Shown piece after piece: positions 16,982 to 25,842 of a DNA stretch of 64,000 bases. This DNA comes from Emticicia fluvialis (GTDB taxonomy: Bacteria; Bacteroidota; Bacteroidia; Cytophagales; Spirosomataceae), in assembly GCF_024793945.1 (NCBI RefSeq), contig NZ_JANUSD010000011.1:124001-188000 (forward strand). Direction: 5' to 3'. The notes beneath the pieces are model-generated. The model did no database searches. It was not told the origin of the DNA and worked only from the letters and a program-made list of their open reading frames with translations. The first letter of the stretch is position 1; each line of letters opens with the position of its first letter. A program made the position numbers and the translations under genes.

Positions 16982-17845
16982 TTATTTTTTAACTTCGGGT
17001 CTGGTCGATTCTTCGAGTTTTTCCTGCTCTTTTTTCAACTTGTTATTCACTACATACACGTACGATATGTTCTGAAAATCAGTTGCCAGCTCTACCTCAA
17101 TATCAAAAAATGCTTCATCTTGCTTTGTGCCTATTTTACTGATTCTACCCACCATGGTTCCTGAAGGGAAAATCACGTTCTGTTCAGATGTCATCACGGA
17201 GTCACCTTTCTTGATAGGCTTGAATCGCCCGATAGTTGTCAGCTCAATAGACCGGGGGTCCAGCCCTTCCCATTTGGCAATACCTAATGCTTTTTCATTT
17301 TTGGCGCGCAGGGCTTCGCTTCTTACCTCGCTTGAAACATTAAATTCTGAATGCAGAATGGAATACACACGCGAGAAGTGGTCTGAACATTGCATAACCT
17401 GCCCAACCACACCTTGCGGACAAATAACGCCCATACCGGGTTCAATGCCGTCTAGCTTACCCTTGTTAATAGTAAGGTAGTTCTTAGACAAGTTAACCGT
17501 ATTATTAACAACCTTGGCAACCTTAAATTCAAACCGGGAGGCATAGGCCGAATCTACCTTGTAATAGTCTCCCTCGCGGCCTTTTAATTCCTGCATGGCA
17601 ATCATGGCGCGCTTCAGCTCGGCATTTTCGGTTACCAGCTGCTCGTTTACATTACCGAGGTTCATATAACTCTTCACATAGTTTGATACCTCCAGGGTTT
17701 TGGCAGCGTAGTAGTTTGAGGTATTAAAGAATGAGACATCCCAGTAATAATCGTTCTTCACTATCAGCCAGAAACTCAGCATTTCTAAAATCACAAACAA
17801 CAGGAAATTTCGTATCCGATATATCAGACGGAAGAGTTGCGACAT
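16982..17845 (-). CDS. mreC: Rod shape-determining protein MreC
   Basis: 287 residues. One N-terminal membrane helix (residues about 14-30, LLFVILEMLSFWLIV), a coiled-coil segment (about 55-85, V-N-E-Q-L-V-T-E-N-A-E-L-K-R), then the beta-barrel domain with GIEPGMGVICPQGVVGQV and a second barrel half with GDSVMTSEQNVIFPSGTMVG. A charged tail (KLKKEQEKLEESTR) follows. MreC scaffolds the elongation complex in the periplasm, linking MreB and PBP2. It is 72 bases downstream of mreB. Confidence 0.93.
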   Translation of the reverse strand: MSQLFRLIYRIRNFLLFVILEMLSFWLIVKNDYYWDVSFFNTSNYYAAKTLEVSNYVKSYMNLGNVNEQLVTENAELKRAMIAMQELKGREGDYYKVDSAYASRFEFKVAKVVNNTVNLSKNYLTINKGKLDGIEPGMGVICPQGVVGQVMQCSDHFSRVYSILHSEFNVSSEVRSEALRAKNEKALGIAKWEGLDPRSIELTTIGRFKPIKKGDSVMTSEQNVIFPSGTMVGRISKIGTKQDEAFFDIEVELATDFQNISYVYVVNNKLKKEQEKLEESTRPEVKK

Positions 17846-17917
17846 AAGTCTTTATAAATTAAAACTATAAGCTACGAGTAATACAACCCGTAGCTTATAG
17901 TTTGAAGATTACTAAAT

Positions 17918-18949
17918 CTACTGAACAATAACGGCTCTGTATTTCTCAATATTTTTCAACACTTCTCCGGTACCGCGCACCACGGCACGAAGCGGGTCGT
18001 CGGCCACATGGATAGGTAATTTTGTTTTTATAGCCAGACGCTTGTCTAAACCATGCAACAAGGCGCCACCACCGGTAAGGTAGATGCCGTTTTCGTAAAT
18101 ATCTGCAGAAAGCTCTGGTGGAGACATCTCTAATGCACGCATGATAGCCTCTTCAATTTTAGAAATTGATTTGTCAAGGGCATAGGCAATCTCGCTGTAA
18201 GTTACTTTAATTTCTTTCGGAATACCCGTCATCAGGTCACGGCCACGGATTTCGATATCAGCCGGCGGATTATCCAGGTCTGGCAAAGCTGCTCCTACCT
18301 GAATTTTAATAAATTCTGCCGAACGCTCACCAATCAAAAGGTTATGCTCGCGGCGCATGTAATCAACAATATCTCTCGTAAATAAATCACCCGCAATACG
18401 GATAGACGCCTCACACACAATACCCGAAAGCGCTATTACTGCAATTTCGGTAGTACCACCACCAATATCGGCAATCATTGAGCCATTGGGTTGTTCTATA
18501 TCAATGCCAATACCAATAGCTGCTGCAATGGGCTCGTGCACCATGTAAACCTCTTTGGCTCCGGCGTGCTCGCATGAATCTTTTACCGCACGTTTTTCAA
18601 CCTCAGTAATGCCTGACGGAATACAAACCACCATGCGGTGCGATGGTGAAAAAAACCAGTTACGACCAGTTTCAATCATTTTTATCATTCCCCGAATCAT
18701 CAATTCGGCGGCGGTAAAGTCAGCAATTACACCATCTTTTAACGGACGGATAGTTTTTATATTTTCGTTCGTTTTTTCATGCATTTGCATTGCTTTATGA
18801 CCAATGGCCAACACTTTTCCGGTAATCTTGTCTAAAGCAATAATTGAGGGTTCATCTACAACTATCTGGTCTTTGTAGATAATAAGGGTATTTGCCGTAC
18901 CCAGATCAATCGCGATGTCACTCGTGAGAAAATTAAACAATCCAGCCAT
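17918..18949 (-). CDS. mreB: Rod shape-determining protein MreB
   Basis: 343 residues, full length. Actin-like ATPase with phosphate 1 loop IDLGTANTLIIY (residues about 14-25), phosphate 2 ADIGGGTTEIAVIAL, and the adenosine-binding segment YLTGGGALLHGLDKRL. It forms membrane-associated filaments that direct lateral wall synthesis and cell width. First gene of the mreBCD operon, read leftward from a promoter region that holds a TAnnTTTG element at 18990-18997 on the minus strand. Confidence 0.97.
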   Translation of the reverse strand: MAGLFNFLTSDIAIDLGTANTLIIYKDQIVVDEPSIIALDKITGKVLAIGHKAMQMHEKTNENIKTIRPLKDGVIADFTAAELMIRGMIKMIETGRNWFFSPSHRMVVCIPSGITEVEKRAVKDSCEHAGAKEVYMVHEPIAAAIGIGIDIEQPNGSMIADIGGGTTEIAVIALSGIVCEASIRIAGDLFTRDIVDYMRREHNLLIGERSAEFIKIQVGAALPDLDNPPADIEIRGRDLMTGIPKEIKVTYSEIAYALDKSISKIEEAIMRALEMSPPELSADIYENGIYLTGGGALLHGLDKRLAIKTKLPIHVADDPLRAVVRGTGEVLKNIEKYRAVIVQ

Positions 18950-18989
18950 ATTGAGCTTTATGAGTTAATAAGTTTTTTAAATTTGCCCG

Positions 18990-18997
18990 CAAATTTA
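18990..18997 (-). promoter_or_regulatory. -7 element for mreBCD
   Basis: On the minus strand this reads TAAATTTG, matching TAnnTTTG, about 40 bases before the mreB start. A TTTG lies upstream but only 13 bases away, closer than usual for a -33 box. Confidence 0.5.
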
Positions 18998-19262
18998 CAA
19001 TTATTATTTGCAAACTTCTGTGAAAAATAAATTTTTTACTTTTTAATTGGCCGAATAATATAAATACTTTGCAGGGCATAGAACCCCGCCGTTTTTTTAT
19101 TTTCCTTAAGTTTAGGCCCTTAATTTTCGCAGTATGTTGGCATGGCGCCGCTTAATCGTTTCTACGGCGCTTTTACCTTCTTTTTTATGTACTGGCAAGC
19201 AATGCAGTATTAAAACTTACCAAACTAATAACGACCTGTGAACAATATTTATTCTAAACTCC

Positions 19263-19270
19263 TATATTTG
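19263..19270 (+). promoter_or_regulatory. -7 element immediately before the GH3 gene
   Basis: TATATTTG matches TAnnTTTG and ends only 7 bases before the ATG at 19278, so transcription may begin at or within a few bases of the start codon. Confidence 0.5.
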
Positions 19271-19277
19271 CCACATT

Positions 19278-20771
19278 ATGGGAATACGGTCAATTTTAAG
19301 CAAACCGCTGGCAGCTTATGTTGTTGCCCGGCAAAAAAAATGGATGGCCCGTTCGGCAGAAGTGCAGGCCGGATGGAGAAAAACGCTGGTTGAAAAAGCA
19401 ACCGATACCGCCTTTGGCAAAGACCATTATTTTAAGGATATCAGGTCTTATGACAATTTCAAGCAGGCGGTTGCTGTAAGAGACTACGAAGACATAAAAG
19501 ATTATGTTAATCTGATTCTCGACGGCCGTGAAGATGTTCTCTGGCCGGGTAAACCTCTCTACTTCGCTAAAACCTCTGGTACTACCTCTGGCACCAAATA
19601 TATCCCTATTTCAAAAGACTCTATCCATAATCATATTAACTCGGCCAAAAACGCTTTGCTCAATTATATTCATGAGACAGGTAAATCGCAGTTTCTGGAC
19701 CACAAGCTTATCTTTTTATCTGGTAGCCCGGAGCTGAAAGAAAAAAACGGCATACATATAGGCCGTCTGTCCGGAATCTCTACCCATCACGTACCTGCTT
19801 ATCTGCAAAGCAACCGGATGCCGTCTTTTGAAACCAATTGCATTGAAGACTGGGAAGAAAAACTGGAGAAAATAATTGATGAAACCATCAATCAGCCCAT
19901 GAGCCTCATATCGGGTATTCCGCCCTGGGTACAGATGTACTTCGACCGCATTCAGGCTCGTACGGGCAAAAAGATAAAAGATGTGTTCCCTAATTTTGAA
20001 TTGTTCGTTTATGGCGGTGTTAATTTTGAACCCTACCGCGCTAAACTGTATGAGTCTATCGGCAAAAAAATTGATTCGGTAGAGCTTTTTCCGGCTTCTG
20101 AGGGATTCTTTGCCTATCAGGATAAACAGGGCGACCCAGGAATGCTGCTGCTGTTAGACACCGGCATTTTCTATGAATTTATACCTATTGACGAATATTT
20201 CAACGAAAAACCAACCCGCCTGAGCATTGAGCAGGTTGAACTGGGTAAGAACTACGCGCTCGTAATAAACAATAATGCAGGCTTATGGGGTTACTCTATC
20301 GGCGACACCGTAAAGTTCGTATCCCTTGACCCTTATAAAGTAATAGTATCGGGCCGTATCAAGCATTTTATTTCAGCCTTTGGCGAACACGTGATTGGGG
20401 AAGAAGTAGAAAAAGCAATGAAGTTTGCCTGCGAACGCCATCCGGAAGTAGAACTGATTGAGTTTACAGTGGCGCCAATGGTAAGCCCGGCAGAGGGTTT
20501 GCCTTACCATGAATGGCTTATTGAATTTGCCACACCGCCAAAAAACATAGCTCAGTTTGCCGAAGACCTCGACAAACGAATGACCGAACTGAATGTTTAT
20601 TACGACGACCTCATAACCGGAAGCATTCTTCAGCGCCTGGTTATTACACCGCTGAAACGCGATGCCTTTATTACCTATATGCGTTCTCAAGGTAAACTGG
20701 GTGGGCAGAATAAAGTCCCTCGTTTATCCAACGACCGCAAAATTGCCGACGTGCTTGGCAAAATGGTTTAG
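19278..20771 (+). CDS. GH3 auxin-responsive-promoter family acyl-adenylating protein
   Basis: 497 residues, normal for bacterial GH3. These enzymes belong to the ANL adenylating superfamily and conjugate carboxylic acids to amino acids through an acyl-AMP. The P-loop-like motif is YFAKTSGTTSGTKYIPIS (about residues 96-113), followed by FVYGGVNFEPYRAKLY and FPASEGFFAY, and the hinge segment VIVSGRIKHFISAFGEHV of the adenylation core. The N-terminal MGIRSILSKPLAAY supports the chosen start. Plant members act on jasmonate or auxin; the substrate in Bacteroidota is unknown. A stable hairpin with a T-run follows at 20812. Confidence 0.88.
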   Translation: MGIRSILSKPLAAYVVARQKKWMARSAEVQAGWRKTLVEKATDTAFGKDHYFKDIRSYDNFKQAVAVRDYEDIKDYVNLILDGREDVLWPGKPLYFAKTSGTTSGTKYIPISKDSIHNHINSAKNALLNYIHETGKSQFLDHKLIFLSGSPELKEKNGIHIGRLSGISTHHVPAYLQSNRMPSFETNCIEDWEEKLEKIIDETINQPMSLISGIPPWVQMYFDRIQARTGKKIKDVFPNFELFVYGGVNFEPYRAKLYESIGKKIDSVELFPASEGFFAYQDKQGDPGMLLLLDTGIFYEFIPIDEYFNEKPTRLSIEQVELGKNYALVINNNAGLWGYSIGDTVKFVSLDPYKVIVSGRIKHFISAFGEHVIGEEVEKAMKFACERHPEVELIEFTVAPMVSPAEGLPYHEWLIEFATPPKNIAQFAEDLDKRMTELNVYYDDLITGSILQRLVITPLKRDAFITYMRSQGKLGGQNKVPRLSNDRKIADVLGKMV

Positions 20772-20811
20772 CCGATTGCCATCTCAATCATTAATCAATA
20801 GTTTTGGCTGG

Positions 20812-20843
20812 CCCTGCGCTTTGCGCGGGGTAAGTTTTTTTTT
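20812..20843 (+). terminator. Terminator after the GH3 gene
   Basis: CCCTGCGC (20812-20819) pairs with GCGCGGGG (20823-20830) across a TTT loop, followed by TAAG and a nine-base T-run. Confidence 0.75.
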
Positions 20844-20951
20844 GACCGGGCTGCTGAAGTATCTTGTTGATTCGGCACCTGATGAATGGCAGATGAACAA
20901 TTTTTTATAAATTCACGTTGACAAAAGCAAACAGAACACATCAACAAAAGC

Positions 20952-22346
20952 ATGAAAGTCGAACAAATCTATACGGGCTGCCTGGCTCAGGGTGCCTATT
21001 ATATTGAATCAGACGGAGAAGCTGCCATTATAGACCCGCTGCGTGAAGTAAACACCTACCTCAACAAAGCCCGTAAAGACGGAGCCACCATAAAATACAT
21101 ATTTGAAACCCATTTTCATGCCGATTTCGTATCGGGGCATCTCGAGCTTTCGCAAAAAACACAGGCGCCCATTATTTATGGCCCCAATGCCAATCCTGCT
21201 TTTGAAAGTATCATTGCCACCGACGGACAAACATTTCAATTGGGCGAAATAAAAATAAAAGTGCTGCATACACCGGGGCACACCATGGAGTCTTCCTGTT
21301 ATCTTTTGTTTGACGAACAAGGAAAAGAATACTGCATTTTTACCGGCGATACCCTTTTTATAGGCGACGTGGGCAGACCAGACCTGGCCCAGAAGTCGGA
21401 CCTAACGGTTGAAGACCTGGCAGGTTATTTATATGATTCGTTGCATGAAAAGATTATGCCCCTGCCCAACCACCTGATTGTGTATCCGGCACACGGTGCA
21501 GGCTCGGCATGCGGCAAAAACATGAGCAAAGAAACCTACGACACCCTCGGCAATCAGAAACAGGTAAACTACGCTTTGCAGCAACAAACCAAAGAAGCGT
21601 TCATCAATGCCGTAACAGATGGTTTAACGCCTCCGCCTTATTATTTCCCTAAAAATGTGCAGCTAAACAAAGCAGGGTCAGCAAGCCTGGAAGCCGTAAT
21701 GCAGACCGGCATGCAACCATTGTCGCCAGAGGCTTTTGAGGCAGCAGCCAACGAAACCGGCGCGGTAATTATAGACACCCGCCAGCCAGAGTACTTTAAA
21801 GATGCCTTTGTACCCAACAGTATCAATATTGGCCTGAAAGGCGACTTTGCACCCTGGGTTGGCACGCTGATAACCGATATTAATCAGCCGATACTTTTTT
21901 TAGCCAACGACGGCACAGAGCAAGAGGTAATTACGCGCTTATCAAGAGTTGGTTATGATAACATTATAGGCTACCTGAAGGGCGGCATAGAAGCCTGGCA
22001 GGCAGCGGGCAAAGAAACTGATAGTATTGTTTCTATTTCGGCAGAGCAATTTGCCGAAGAATATAAAAACGGCAATAAACTGGTAAAAGATGTGCGCAAG
22101 GCTACTGAGTTTGAGACCGGGTTTTTAGCCGGTGCAACGAATATTCCGCTGGCTTACATCAGCGAAAACATGGCCGAGTTTTCTAAAGACCAGACCAACT
22201 ACATACACTGCGCAGGTGGTTACCGGTCTATGATTGCCAGTTCAATCTTAAAATCAAGGGGTTTCGATAACGTCATAAATGTTGATGGTGGCATAGGAGC
22301 CATCAGGCAGTTTCTGCCGGTGTCAAACACCGTTGTCACAAACTAA
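20952..22346 (+). CDS. Persulfide dioxygenase with two rhodanese domains (CstB/ETHE1-like)
   Basis: 464 residues. The metallo-beta-lactamase domain (1-250) has THFHADFVSGH: His54, His56 and Asp58 are present, with Phe59 where hydrolases have a second-metal histidine, as in single-iron persulfide dioxygenases. HTPGHTMES and FTGDTLFIGDVGRPDL complete the site. Two rhodanese domains follow. The first (about 255-355) has LANDGTE where the active-site loop should be, with no cysteine. The second (about 365-455) has the active loop HCAGGYRS. This three-domain layout is that of CstB, which oxidises persulfides to thiosulfate in sulfide detoxification. No sulfide-sensing regulator is adjacent. A strong terminator follows. 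Confidence 0.85.
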   Translation: MKVEQIYTGCLAQGAYYIESDGEAAIIDPLREVNTYLNKARKDGATIKYIFETHFHADFVSGHLELSQKTQAPIIYGPNANPAFESIIATDGQTFQLGEIKIKVLHTPGHTMESSCYLLFDEQGKEYCIFTGDTLFIGDVGRPDLAQKSDLTVEDLAGYLYDSLHEKIMPLPNHLIVYPAHGAGSACGKNMSKETYDTLGNQKQVNYALQQQTKEAFINAVTDGLTPPPYYFPKNVQLNKAGSASLEAVMQTGMQPLSPEAFEAAANETGAVIIDTRQPEYFKDAFVPNSINIGLKGDFAPWVGTLITDINQPILFLANDGTEQEVITRLSRVGYDNIIGYLKGGIEAWQAAGKETDSIVSISAEQFAEEYKNGNKLVKDVRKATEFETGFLAGATNIPLAYISENMAEFSKDQTNYIHCAGGYRSMIASSILKSRGFDNVINVDGGIGAIRQFLPVSNTVVTN

Positions 22347-22352
22347 AAATCC

Positions 22353-22389
22353 GGCACCTGTCAACTGAGTTTTACAGGTGCCTTTTTTT
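22353..22389 (+). terminator. Terminator after the CstB-like gene
   Basis: GGCACCTGT (22353-22361) pairs perfectly with ACAGGTGCC (22374-22382), followed by seven T. Confidence 0.9.
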
Positions 22390-22464
22390 ATCCTTTCAAA
22401 TTTCCTCTTAGCTAATACTTCTGCCATTTATCAAAATATCTGTACTTATTAATGTGGCAACATA

Positions 22465-22472
22465 TATTTTTG
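22465..22472 (+). promoter_or_regulatory. -7 element upstream of sppA
   Basis: TATTTTTG matches TAnnTTTG, 125 bases before the sppA ATG, implying a long leader if used. No clear -33 box. Confidence 0.4.
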
Positions 22473-22597
22473 CAATTAATAATTATTTTTGAAAAACTAT
22501 CCGGAGCTAAACCGCAACTAAACAGCTACCCTGAGGTCTTGAAAAAGTAATTCTTATACATGAAAACACTAAATTAACTATACCGTTTTAAAAAATT

Positions 22598-24367
22598 ATG
22601 TTACAATTCCTGAAATACGTCTTTGCGACAATCGTTGGGCTGCTTTTGTTTTTTGTAGTTTGTTTCTTTATACTGGTGGGTATTGGCTCATTGATGTCTA
22701 ATTCTGACGAAAAAACATTTGTATCAAAAAACTCCGTTCTAAAATTAGACCTTAATCAGATAATCCGAGAGAACACACCTCAGGAGGATCCCTTCACCGA
22801 GCTTCTTTCTGGTGGCAGAGGCCCCGGGCAGGTAGGTTTACCTCAAATAAAAGAAGCTATTGCGAACGCCAAACTAGACCCGAACATCAAGGGCATTTAC
22901 CTGCATGCAGAGTACCCTACAGCCGGTTTTGCTACGCTTGAGGAAATCAGAGGGTATTTGGTTGACTTCCGGAAATCAGGAAAGTTTATTTACTCTTATG
23001 CCGAAGTGATGTCTGAGGGCGCTGTCTATTTATCAAGCGTGGCCGACAAAAGCTACCTTAACCCAAGTGGCGGCCTGGATTTTAACGGACTAAGCGCCAA
23101 ATATACTTTTATGAAAGGCCTTTTTGAAAAAATAGGCGTGAAGCCCGAGATTTTCAGAGTTGGTGAGTATAAAAGTGCCGTTGAGCCTTTCATCAGAACC
23201 AATATGAGTGATGCCAACCGCGAGCAGACACAATCTTTTATAAACGACATAGCCGCGCGCTTCTATGGAGACATCTCGGAATCGAGAAAAATCCCAATGG
23301 AAGAACTGAACAATATTCTTAACAACGCATTGATTCAGGAACCGTCTGATGCCGTAAAATACAAACTAATAACCAACACAGGCTACTGGGACGAATTTGA
23401 ACAGGCATTGAGAAAAGCTGCCGGAGAAGAAAATGACAAGAAAATATCTTACATCAGTATTCATAAATATCTGAAAGCCGAGAAGTTTGTTAAGGAAGGA
23501 AGCCTGTCAAACAGAATTGCCGTAATTGTAGGAGAAGGAGATATTGTAACCGGAGAAGGCGAAGATGGCTCTATTGGTTCAGACAAAATCATTAAAGAAT
23601 TGCAAAAAGCTCGTAAAGATAACAAGGTGAAAGCCGTCGTAATCAGAATCAACTCGGGTGGTGGTAGTTCGCTGGCGTCTGACATCATGTGGAGAGAAAT
23701 AGAATTGACCAAAAAAGTAAAACCGGTTATTGCCTCAATGGGCGACTACGCCGCTTCCGGTGGATACTATATGGCTATGCCTTGCGATACCATTGTGGCA
23801 CGCCCTACAACCATAACCGGGTCTATTGGTATATTTGGTATGCTTTTCAATGTTGAAACCCTGATGAACCAGAAACTGGGCATTACTTTTGACGGCGTGG
23901 GTACACACCAATATTCAGATTTTCCTTCAGCGACCCGCACCATGAGCGATGCCGAAAAAATGATGATTCAGAACAGTGTTAACCGCGGGTACGAAGAGTT
24001 TACATCAAAAGCAGCCAAAGGCCGCCACATGAGCATTGAGAAATTGAAATCTCTGGCAGGTGGAAGGGTCTGGACAGGCAAACAAGCCAAAGAAAATGGT
24101 CTGGTTGATGTTTTAGGAGGGATGGATGTTGCCATCAGTATTGCAGCTAAAAAAGCAAAATTAAAAGAAGGAGACTACCGGGTGAAATACTACCCGATAC
24201 AGAAGACCGGAATTGAGGCCTTTATGGAGAAATTCGGCAAGGAAAGAGAAGAAGAAAAACTAAGGGCATATCTGGGTACACTGGCGCCATTGGCAAAACA
24301 GGTTAAAACCTTACAAAGCATGGATAAACTACAGGCCAGAATACCATTTGAAATGGAGATAAAGTAA
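22598..24367 (+). CDS. sppA: Signal peptide peptidase SppA, long (67K) type
   Basis: 589 residues, the long form with two tandem protease-like domains. One membrane helix at residues about 8-33 anchors it in the inner membrane. The general-base lysine lies in the N-terminal half (FRVGEYKSAVEPFIR, near residue 200). The nucleophilic serine lies in the C-terminal half (MGDYAASGGYYMAMP, about residue 387), followed by TTITGSIGIFGMLF. It degrades cleaved signal peptides in the membrane. The N-terminal LKLDLNQIIREN segment is typical of Bacteroidota members. A 12-bp hairpin follows the stop. Confidence 0.93.
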   Translation: MLQFLKYVFATIVGLLLFFVVCFFILVGIGSLMSNSDEKTFVSKNSVLKLDLNQIIRENTPQEDPFTELLSGGRGPGQVGLPQIKEAIANAKLDPNIKGIYLHAEYPTAGFATLEEIRGYLVDFRKSGKFIYSYAEVMSEGAVYLSSVADKSYLNPSGGLDFNGLSAKYTFMKGLFEKIGVKPEIFRVGEYKSAVEPFIRTNMSDANREQTQSFINDIAARFYGDISESRKIPMEELNNILNNALIQEPSDAVKYKLITNTGYWDEFEQALRKAAGEENDKKISYISIHKYLKAEKFVKEGSLSNRIAVIVGEGDIVTGEGEDGSIGSDKIIKELQKARKDNKVKAVVIRINSGGGSSLASDIMWREIELTKKVKPVIASMGDYAASGGYYMAMPCDTIVARPTTITGSIGIFGMLFNVETLMNQKLGITFDGVGTHQYSDFPSATRTMSDAEKMMIQNSVNRGYEEFTSKAAKGRHMSIEKLKSLAGGRVWTGKQAKENGLVDVLGGMDVAISIAAKKAKLKEGDYRVKYYPIQKTGIEAFMEKFGKEREEEKLRAYLGTLAPLAKQVKTLQSMDKLQARIPFEMEIK

Positions 24368-24399
24368 CCGTTGCCCGTAAAGCAAGGCTTACAAACCAG

Positions 24400-24450
24400 A
24401 AGAAGAGAGAAAAAAGTACTACCTTTGTGCTTTGTTCTCTCTTCTTTGTT
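24400..24450 (+). terminator. Hairpin between sppA and engB
   Basis: AAGAAGAGAGAA (24400-24411) pairs with TTCTCTCTTCTT (24435-24446), followed by TGTTT. The loop contains TACCTTTG (24420-24427), which also matches the -7 consensus and could be the engB promoter. Confidence 0.6.
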
Positions 24451-24504
24451 TAAAAGAATGAGATACCCAAGTCAATAATTTGTATTGGCCAACAGAGAAA
24501 TGTT

Positions 24505-25107
24505 ATGAAGCAAACAGAAGCCAAATTTGTACAGAGTGCCTCCGACTACCGTAAGAGCCCAAAACCTTTACTGCCCGAATACGCGTTTATCGGCCGGTCA
24601 AATGTAGGTAAATCTTCATTGATTAATATGCTTACGGCAACCAAAAATCTGGCTAAGACCTCGCAGACACCCGGCAAAACCCAGCTTATCAATCATTTTA
24701 TGGTTAATAATGCATGGTTTCTTGTTGACTTACCCGGCTATGGTTTTGCAAAGGCCCCGAAAGCCGAACGCGACAAATGGGATAAAATGATTTGGGACTA
24801 CCTGGCCTACCGCGAAAACCTGATGTGCGTATTTGTACTGATTGACATCAGAATTGAACCACAAACCGTTGACCTGAACTTTATTGATGCGCTGGGCGAG
24901 AAGGACATCCCGTTTTATATCATATTTACCAAGGCCGATAAAGTGGGCAAAGTTACAGCCGAGCAAAACATTGACTTATTCAAAAAAACAATGTTAATGA
25001 CCTGGAGCAAGGTTCCTCCGTACTTCGTAACCTCGTCAGAAAGAAAAACAGGCCGTGAAGAATTATTGAAAGCAATAGAAGAGTTAAATCAGGCATTTAA
25101 AAAATAA
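24505..25107 (+). CDS. engB: Ribosome-biogenesis GTPase EngB (YsxC/YihA)
   Basis: 200 residues, standard length. P-loop GRSNVGKSS (about residues 31-39), switch II DLPGYGFAKAP, G4 motif TKADK and a G5-like TSSERKTGREEL. EngB is an essential GTPase needed for large-subunit ribosome assembly. The ATG at 24505 gives the typical N-terminus with A-K-F-V-Q-S-A before the GTPase domain. It is followed 115 bases later by the DUF5606 gene on the same strand. Confidence 0.96.
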   Translation: MKQTEAKFVQSASDYRKSPKPLLPEYAFIGRSNVGKSSLINMLTATKNLAKTSQTPGKTQLINHFMVNNAWFLVDLPGYGFAKAPKAERDKWDKMIWDYLAYRENLMCVFVLIDIRIEPQTVDLNFIDALGEKDIPFYIIFTKADKVGKVTAEQNIDLFKKTMLMTWSKVPPYFVTSSERKTGREELLKAIEELNQAFKK

Positions 25108-25222
25108 TTTATAATTTTGCAGCCGCATTAGCCGTTGGTTGTCTGACTCCGGCTATTTACTGAATTTTTTATTCAATTACTCAAACAATTTGAGGCTTAG
25201 CCTTAAAAAAGCTTAACATCCA

Positions 25223-25681
25223 ATGGAATTACTTAGAGACATTGCCCATATATCGGGAAAAAGCGGATTGTACAAAATTTTAAAGCCAGGCCGTAATGGC
25301 GTAATTGTAGAAACCCTAGATGACAAAAAACAGCGTGAAATGGCAAGCGCCAATGCACGGGTTTCTGTTTTAAAAGATATTTCAATCTATACCGAAGACC
25401 ACAATAAGTCAATACCACTTTCTGATATTTTCCTGAAAATCAGAGAAGTACATGGAGAGACTGTTGAAGAAACCTACAAGAATTTCTCAAACAACCAGCT
25501 TTTTGATTTTTTTGCAGATATAGCGCCTGATTTTGATCGCGAGCGCGTTTATGCGTCTGATGTTAAGAAAATCATCACCTGGTATAACGTTCTTTCAAAA
25601 TATTTACCTGAAGTTTTTGAAGCGCCAGCGGCTGAAGAAGTAACCGAAGCCACACCGGCGGCTGAAGAAGCAAAAGCGTAA
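25223..25681 (+). CDS. DUF5606 protein
   Basis: 152 residues. The first 60 residues (ELLRDIAHISGKSGLYKILKP, then G-V-I-V-E-T-L-D-D-K-K) match DUF5606, a conserved Bacteroidota-only family with a small SH3-like beta-barrel region and a helical second part (residues about 75-125, ending WYNVLSKYLPEVF). The tail (about 130-152) is low-complexity, made of A, E and T. Cytoplasmic, function unknown. Conservation and the strong terminator that follows suggest a housekeeping gene in its own short transcript. Confidence 0.85.
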   Translation: MELLRDIAHISGKSGLYKILKPGRNGVIVETLDDKKQREMASANARVSVLKDISIYTEDHNKSIPLSDIFLKIREVHGETVEETYKNFSNNQLFDFFADIAPDFDRERVYASDVKKIITWYNVLSKYLPEVFEAPAAEEVTEATPAAEEAKA

Positions 25682-25700
25682 TATTCTGTATACAGCACCC

Positions 25701-25745
25701 AAAACTCCCTTGTTGGCTTACAGTTCAATAAGGGAGTTTTTGTTT
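25701..25745 (+). terminator. Terminator after the DUF5606 gene
   Basis: AAAACTCCCTT (25701-25711) pairs with AAGGGAGTTTT (25730-25740), followed by TGTTT. Confidence 0.85.
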
Positions 25746-25796
25746 GCATGCCCTTTGCCAAAACCACTCACTGCTTTTTTTTAGCAGTTTTGCTAT

Positions 25797-25804
25797 TACC
25801 TTTG
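25797..25804 (+). promoter_or_regulatory. -7 element for the epimerase gene
   Basis: TACCTTTG matches TAnnTTTG, 38 bases before the ATG at 25843. It supports that start over a longer frame opening at 25744. Confidence 0.55.
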
Positions 25805-25842
25805 CAAAACATAGAATACAGGCCAGTTTAATAGATATCTAT

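Larger units (their letters stand above)
18950..19277. other. Divergent promoter region between mreB and the GH3 gene
   Basis: 328 bases, AT-rich. Contains the mreB -7 element near its left end and the GH3 -7 element at its right end. A 35-codon plus-strand frame at 19134 has no support. Nothing else is recognised. Confidence 0.6.

Noticed and set aside
19134..19241. 35-codon plus-strand frame (MLAWRRLIVSTALL...) upstream of the GH3 gene
   Set aside because: No conserved features, no promoter support, and it lies in the AT-rich divergent promoter region; likely chance.
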